Source: Anaerolineae bacterium (GTDB lineage Bacteria; Chloroflexota; Anaerolineae; B4-G1; SLSP01). From it: a stretch of 9,661 nt of DNA. The number at the start of each line of letters is the position of its first letter. Positions within the stretch are counted from its first letter, which is position 1. The position numbers and the translations under genes were made by a program. The notes under the pieces are model-generated. The model was given only the letters and a program-made list of their open reading frames with translations, made no database searches and was not told the origin of the DNA. Positions 7,642-9,661 of this stretch are shown one piece after another. The stretch spans positions 1 through 9,661 of the forward strand of contig JAFGNI010000718.1 of NCBI GenBank assembly GCA_016927095.1. Reading direction: 5' to 3'.

Positions 7642-7657
7642 TGTTTCACGTGAAACA
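7642..7657. other. parS: parS centromere site (ParB binding)
   Basis: TGTTTCACGTGAAACA is a perfect 16-bp palindrome and equals the bacterial parS consensus TGTTNCACGTGAAACA. The symmetry extends one more base on each side (7641-7658). ParB clamps load at such sites and spread, and SMC loads from them to organise the origin region. parS sites cluster around oriC in most bacteria, and this one is about 1.6 kb from the DnaA-box cluster. It sits in the rplI leader between the candidate -10 and the ATG. A chance perfect match in 9.7 kb is very unlikely. It is the only copy I found in the window; no parA or parB gene is present here. Confidence 0.92.
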
Positions 7658-7662
7658 CCCTC

Positions 7663-7671
7663 ATGATAGCA
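7663..7671 (-). promoter_or_regulatory. Possible extended -10 promoter of the rplI operon
   Basis: On the minus strand TGCTATCAT matches an extended -10 (TGnTATAAT) with one difference in the hexamer. No good -35 is seen. Transcription would start near 7656, inside the parS palindrome, leaving a leader of about 40 nt. ParB bound at parS would cover this start site. Confidence 0.35.
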
Positions 7672-7857
7672 AGAGCTGGCGCTGAGACCAGGCCTGCATT
7701 ACGACCCGTGAGAACGCCCGCACGCCCCGCTTCCAGGAAGGTGCATCGTGGCTTCTAGACATACGAGACACCTATGCCGCAGACTCTCCAGGCGCAGACG
7801 GATCTCCACCGCTCCGGCAGGCAGACCGGCGCCAAGCACCGGGTGATCGAAGTTGCC
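7672..7857. other. Intergenic stretch without a recognised feature
   Basis: Between the rplI promoter region and the stop of the TPR gene I see no coding frame with protein-like content, no tRNA and no clear hairpin plus T-run on either strand. It must contain, or lack, the terminator of the TPR operon; I could not identify one. Confidence 0.4.
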
Positions 7858-8394
7858 CTATCCCAGTAACCGGGTCTGCACCATCAGTAAGAAGCGGTAG
7901 AGGCGCTGCAGTAGCGTCGGCTTCTCAATCAGGGACATCCCAGCCTGATAAGTCGCGAAGCCCTCCTGCCGGCGCCCCGACTTAAACATGGAGATCCCCA
8001 GCGCCATCAACGTATCGCCCTGCTTCTGCCGGTCCCCTAGCTCCTGGAAGTGCGAAGCCGCCGTGCTCCAGGCCTGCTCCGCCTCCTCCCGCCGCTTCAG
8101 CGACGCATAGACGCTGGCGAGATTCCCTAACGCCTGCGCCTCGCGGTTCTGGTCCTCCATCCGGACAAAGATGCGATGGGCCTCTTCGAGCGCGACCAGC
8201 GCCTCATCCCACCGTCCCTGCTTGCGCCGGATGATGCCGATGTTGTTCAGCATCTCCCCGACTTCGGCCTCGCGGTCGGCCTCGGCGAAATACTCCTGCG
8301 CCTCACTGAACTTGCGTACCGCCTCGTCGTACAGCCCTTCTTGGAACAGCCGCAGCCCCTCTTCTTGCAGGTCCTCAGCTTGAGACTCAGCCAT
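7858..8394 (-). CDS. Tetratricopeptide repeat protein
   Basis: The 178 residues consist almost entirely of four TPR-like helical hairpins at about 6-39, 47-80, 87-120 and 127-158. Recurring features are A/G-x-x-x-x-x-G-x-x-x-E/D-A, as in GLRLFQEGLYDEAVRKFSEA, NIGIIRRKQGRWDEALVALE, NLASVYASLKRREEAEQAW and ALGISMFKSGRRQEGFATY. The last 18 residues form a basic, hydrophobic helix (LLQRLYRFLLMVQTRLLG) that might touch a membrane or a partner. TPRs are protein-protein adaptors; no catalytic domain is present and no specific function can be given. ATG 8394 is preferred over a GTG five codons earlier because AGGAG lies four bases before it. The gene begins 23 bp after the HTH regulator stop, so the two form an operon and the products may act together. 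Confidence 0.85.
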   Translation of the reverse strand: MAESQAEDLQEEGLRLFQEGLYDEAVRKFSEAQEYFAEADREAEVGEMLNNIGIIRRKQGRWDEALVALEEAHRIFVRMEDQNREAQALGNLASVYASLKRREEAEQAWSTAASHFQELGDRQKQGDTLMALGISMFKSGRRQEGFATYQAGMSLIEKPTLLQRLYRFLLMVQTRLLG

Positions 8395-8398
8395 AGCG

Positions 8399-8405
8399 CT
8401 CCTCT
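8399..8405 (-). promoter_or_regulatory. Ribosome binding site that sets the TPR gene start
   Basis: AGAGGAG on the minus strand lies four bases before ATG 8394. The alternative upstream GTG (8409) would place this motif inside the coding sequence and has no comparable site of its own. Confidence 0.7.
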
Positions 8406-8417
8406 TCACGGTTGCGA

Positions 8418-9095
8418 TCAGTAGGTGATCTCCAAGATGCCTTCAGCGATGGTACGCAACTGCCCGGCGGGCATCTCTGACAGCTTCATCGCCAACTCAA
8501 GATAACTCCGGTTAATGGGTTTCAGCACAAATGCCCGCAGATCTCCAGGCAACGCCTTGAACTGCTCGAACTCCGCATGGAACTGATGCCACAGGCCGAC
8601 CTCACTATCGTGGTCCATAAAGGTCTCGAGCGTCACCCCCATTCCCCGGCAGAGCACCTCGAGATCCGCAACGGGGATGGGACGCCTGCCGTACTCATAA
8701 TCGGAGATGCTCGACGACGAGCAGCCTAGGAGATCCGCGACATCCGACTGGGTGTAGTCCTTCTCCAGCCGCAGTTGACGCAGGCGCGCACCGACGATGC
8801 GATGTCGCAACGGCAGGAATAGCTCCGGATTCGGTAGCCGCGCCTCGCGGGTCTCTTCATTCAGAGAGGCCGTCGCTTGGAACGTGCTCAGCGGCACCTC
8901 AAGATAGCGGGCCAGAAGCTCCAGCTCCGGCAGAGAAATCGCCCGAGTCCCGTCCTCGTAGCTGGCAAAGCGCGTGACGGAGACACCCAACACCGCGGCA
9001 CAGTCACGCCTCGAGGCTCTCACCTGATCTCGGACGCTGCGAATCAATATACCCAGAATCCTGTTGCGTAACTCGGTGACTTCTTGATCCGCCAT
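8418..9095 (-). CDS. Tandem helix-turn-helix XRE-family regulator
   Basis: The 225-residue protein has two Cro/C1-type DNA-binding domains. The first (about 12-74) includes VRASRRDCAAVLGVSVTRFASYEDG and the second (about 100-160) includes LRLEKDYTQSDVADLLGCSS and SISDYEYGRRPI. Both keep the usual turn and the ExG-like end of the recognition helix. A C-terminal region (about 165-225; WHQFHAEFEQFKALPGDLRAFV, NRSYLELAMKLSEM, LRTIAEGILEITY) is helical and may be a dimer or sensor module. No ligand pocket is evident. ATG 9095 is chosen because AAGGAG lies five bases before it. The frame stays open to 9272, but that would place the coding sequence over the promoter and a DnaA box. It heads an operon with the TPR gene and is the gene nearest the putative replication origin. 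Confidence 0.88.
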   Translation of the reverse strand: MADQEVTELRNRILGILIRSVRDQVRASRRDCAAVLGVSVTRFASYEDGTRAISLPELELLARYLEVPLSTFQATASLNEETREARLPNPELFLPLRHRIVGARLRQLRLEKDYTQSDVADLLGCSSSSISDYEYGRRPIPVADLEVLCRGMGVTLETFMDHDSEVGLWHQFHAEFEQFKALPGDLRAFVLKPINRSYLELAMKLSEMPAGQLRTIAEGILEITY

Positions 9096-9100
9096 AGCAG

Positions 9101-9106
9101 CTCCTT
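9101..9106 (-). promoter_or_regulatory. Ribosome binding site that sets the HTH regulator start
   Basis: AAGGAG on the minus strand, five bases before ATG 9095, is the best Shine-Dalgarno in this leader. It decides for the short form against the frame that stays open to 9272. Confidence 0.75.
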
Positions 9107-9153
9107 CGCGCGCGCCAGATCTAGAAAAGATGCGCAATAACATATATAGTGCA

Positions 9154-9159
9154 ATTATA
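9154..9159 (-). promoter_or_regulatory. Possible second -10 element of the HTH operon
   Basis: A second perfect TATAAT on the minus strand lies in an AT-rich stretch (about 9121-9160). No convincing -35 stands 16-18 bp upstream. It could be an internal promoter or just part of the AT-rich leader. Confidence 0.25.
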
Positions 9160-9198
9160 CGTGGATGCCACACGAACTGCACATACTGAGCACCAACC

Positions 9199-9227
9199 AT
9201 TATAGCATAGGCGCAACGGTGCAACAA
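9199..9227 (-). promoter_or_regulatory. Sigma70-like extended -10 promoter of the HTH-TPR operon
   Basis: On the minus strand TTGTTG (9222-9227) and TATAAT (9199-9204) are 17 bp apart, and TGC directly precedes the -10 to give an extended -10. Transcription would start near 9192, leaving a leader of about 97 nt before ATG 9095. A DnaA-box pair ends about 28 bp upstream of the -35, so DnaA binding could affect this promoter. Confidence 0.6.
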
Positions 9228-9254
9228 TCGGCGGACAGCGGTTATATTTCGGGA

Positions 9255-9263
9255 TGTGGAGAA
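9255..9263 (-). promoter_or_regulatory. DnaA box, one mismatch
   Basis: The minus-strand sequence is TTCTCCACA, one base from the consensus TTATCCACA. It faces the perfect box at 9265 with a single base between, forming an inverted pair (9255-9273). Confidence 0.6.
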
Positions 9264-9264
9264 G

Positions 9265-9273
9265 TTATCCACA
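9265..9273 (+). promoter_or_regulatory. DnaA box, perfect
   Basis: TTATCCACA is identical to the high-affinity DnaA consensus. It is the right half of a 19-bp near-palindrome with the box at 9255. Confidence 0.82.
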
Positions 9274-9379
9274 CGCGCGCATGCCCCAACAAATTGGCGT
9301 CATAGGGCTCCCTACCCCCTAGGACTGGGGATTTGGCGTCCAGGACTAGAAGGGCGGGGCGGGCAGGAGATGACCAGAC

Positions 9380-9388
9380 TGTGGAAAA
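9380..9388 (-). promoter_or_regulatory. DnaA box (TTTTCCACA)
   Basis: The minus-strand sequence TTTTCCACA fits the relaxed consensus TTWTNCACA. It shares orientation with the box at 9402, 22 bp away. Confidence 0.65.
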
Positions 9389-9402
9389 CCCCCCTGTTTT
9401 CC
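9383..9402. repeat. Short inverted repeat between two DnaA boxes
   Basis: GGAAAA (9383-9388) pairs with TTTTCC (9397-9402) across an 8-base C-rich loop. It overlaps the boxes at 9380 and 9402. GGAAAACC also recurs directly at 9425-9432. The stem is short and may have no function of its own. Confidence 0.3.
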
Positions 9403-9410
9403 GTGGATAA
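9402..9410 (-). promoter_or_regulatory. DnaA box, one mismatch
   Basis: The minus-strand sequence TTATCCACG differs from the consensus only at the last base. It is one of two same-strand boxes in the middle of the cluster. Confidence 0.55.
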
Positions 9411-9465
9411 CTAAGTCAAACCGGGGAAAACCGCCCCTATTTCCCACCGCGCTCTCCTTGGACCA

Positions 9466-9483
9466 GGCCTTTGTGCACAGGCC
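9466..9483. repeat. Inverted repeat around a weak DnaA-like box
   Basis: GGCCT (9466-9470) pairs with AGGCC (9479-9483) around an 8-base loop. The loop and right arm include TTGTGCACA (9471-9479), which has one mismatch to TTWTNCACA and two to TTATCCACA. It could be a low-affinity DnaA site; the hairpin itself is marginal. Confidence 0.3.
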
Positions 9484-9609
9484 CCAGCGCGGGGATTAGA
9501 GGGCCTGTGAAAGCTTCCCCACCACAATCCCCAGCCCATGCGGACGTCGACCGCGGAGATCTAGGGGCAGCCCACCAAGGCATACCCGAGATATGGGATG
9601 CCGCAGGGC

Positions 9610-9618
9610 TTATCCACA
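9610..9618 (+). promoter_or_regulatory. DnaA box, perfect, nearest the putative unwinding element
   Basis: TTATCCACA is identical to the consensus. It lies 12 bp before the CTA triplets at 9631, the order expected for the box that positions DnaA on a neighbouring unwinding element. Confidence 0.82.
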
Positions 9619-9630
9619 CAATCCCATGCT

Positions 9631-9645
9631 CTACTACGGTTACTA
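9631..9645 (+). promoter_or_regulatory. Candidate DnaA-trio element at the start of a DNA unwinding region
   Basis: The plus strand reads CTA CTA CGG TTA CTA in one register, so the opposite strand reads 3'-GAT GAT GCC AAT GAT-5'. Four of five triplets match the DnaA-trio pattern described for bacterial origins, where DnaA loads on one strand next to a box. The stretch follows the perfect box at 9610 after 12 bp and is followed by AT-rich sequence to the edge. The 12-bp spacer is only half G/C, less than in model examples. Confidence 0.45.
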
Positions 9646-9661
9646 TCTCTTTGATTCAAAT

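Larger units (their letters stand above)
9132..9227. repeat. Four copies of a GYGCAAY motif in the HTH gene leader and promoter
   Basis: On the plus strand GCGCAATAA starts at 9132, GTGCAATTA at 9149, GCGCAACGG at 9211 and GTGCAACAA at 9219. The copies overlap or flank both candidate -10 boxes and the -35 of the HTH operon. They could be operator half-sites for autoregulation by the tandem-HTH protein. The spacing is uneven (17, 62 and 8 bp), so this may also be chance. Confidence 0.3.
9255..9661. other. oriC: Putative chromosomal replication origin (oriC), cut by the window edge
   Basis: About 400 bp without a credible gene carry a cluster of DnaA boxes on both strands. Two are perfect TTATCCACA (9265 and 9610), three are one-mismatch forms, and one is weaker. 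Close matches are not seen as a cluster elsewhere in the window. The stretch ends with CTA/TTA triplets in register and AT-rich sequence at the right edge. A perfect parS lies 1.6 kb away, and nearly all genes to the left run away from this point, as expected for a leading-strand bias. The unwinding region and the neighbouring gene, possibly dnaA, would lie beyond 9661. An alternative is a regulatory DnaA cluster away from the origin, such as a datA-like titration site. Confidence 0.72.

Noticed and set aside
7616..7857. Possible tRNA or small RNA between rplI and the TPR gene
   Set aside because: No cloverleaf, CCA end or T-loop-like GTTCRAnYC motif, and no clear hairpin terminator was seen.
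9096..9272. N-terminal extension of the HTH regulator to 9272
   Set aside because: It would cover the promoter at 9199-9227, a DnaA box and the AAGGAG site, and the extra 59 residues do not look like part of the HTH fold.
9294..9347. Repeats of TTGGCGTC (9294, 9333) and AGGACT (9321, 9342) as plasmid-type iterons
   Set aside because: Only two copies each, with different spacing and no replication initiator (rep) gene nearby; chromosomal housekeeping genes make a plasmid unlikely.
9437..9619. 60-residue minus-strand frame inside the origin region
   Set aside because: Low-complexity Pro/Ala/Gly/Ser composition, no ribosome binding site, and overlap with DnaA boxes; it is best explained by high GC.
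1..9661. Mobile element, phage, CRISPR or defence island
   Set aside because: No transposase, integrase, terminal inverted repeats, repeat-spacer array, nuclease or toxin-like genes were found; the XRE regulator with a TPR protein lacks any effector domain.

Overview
This GC-rich window reads like ordinary bacterial chromosome, most likely from a member of the Chloroflexota (Anaerolineae-like). The clues are Thr/Pro-rich linkers in a lipoprotein and in a RodZ-like protein, the MOFRL-type glycerate kinase, and the set of housekeeping genes. This assignment is an inference; no rRNA or other phylogenetic marker was compared. I see no phage, transposon, CRISPR array, tRNA, rRNA or recognisable defence locus.

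Left part (1-4252, all minus strand). A gene cut by the left edge (1-131, unrecognised) lies downstream of a translationally coupled pair: an extracellular solute-binding lipoprotein (1569-3032) and a glycerate 2-kinase of the MOFRL family (168-1559). Upstream of these is a membrane-anchored or secreted clan GH-A-like glycoside hydrolase (3113-4252). A 42-bp divergent intergenic region with two overlapping sigma70-like promoters separates it from the only plus-strand gene, a CoA-pyrophosphatase-type Nudix hydrolase (4295-4939).

Middle part (4945-7615, minus strand). rplI (ribosomal protein L9), a RodZ-like HTH/DUF4115 membrane protein and rimO (S12 methylthiotransferase) form a tight operon. 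Its junctions are TAATG and GTGA overlaps. The short leader of rplI contains a perfect copy of the ParB-binding site parS (7642-7657).

Right part (7858-9661). A tandem-HTH XRE-type regulator (8418-9095) and a TPR protein (7858-8394) form a second minus-strand operon with a strong extended -10 promoter. To the right lie about 400 bp without a gene. This stretch holds a cluster of DnaA boxes: two perfect TTATCCACA copies, three one-mismatch relatives and one weaker copy. It ends at the window edge with CTA/TTA triplets in register that resemble a DnaA-trio unwinding element. The DnaA boxes, the parS about 1.6 kb away, and eight of nine genes pointing away from this end together suggest that the right edge is the chromosomal replication origin (oriC). 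This is the most notable content of the window. It is a recognisable type of element, not a new system; what may be new is its layout, with an XRE/TPR operon and an rplI-parS leader beside the origin.
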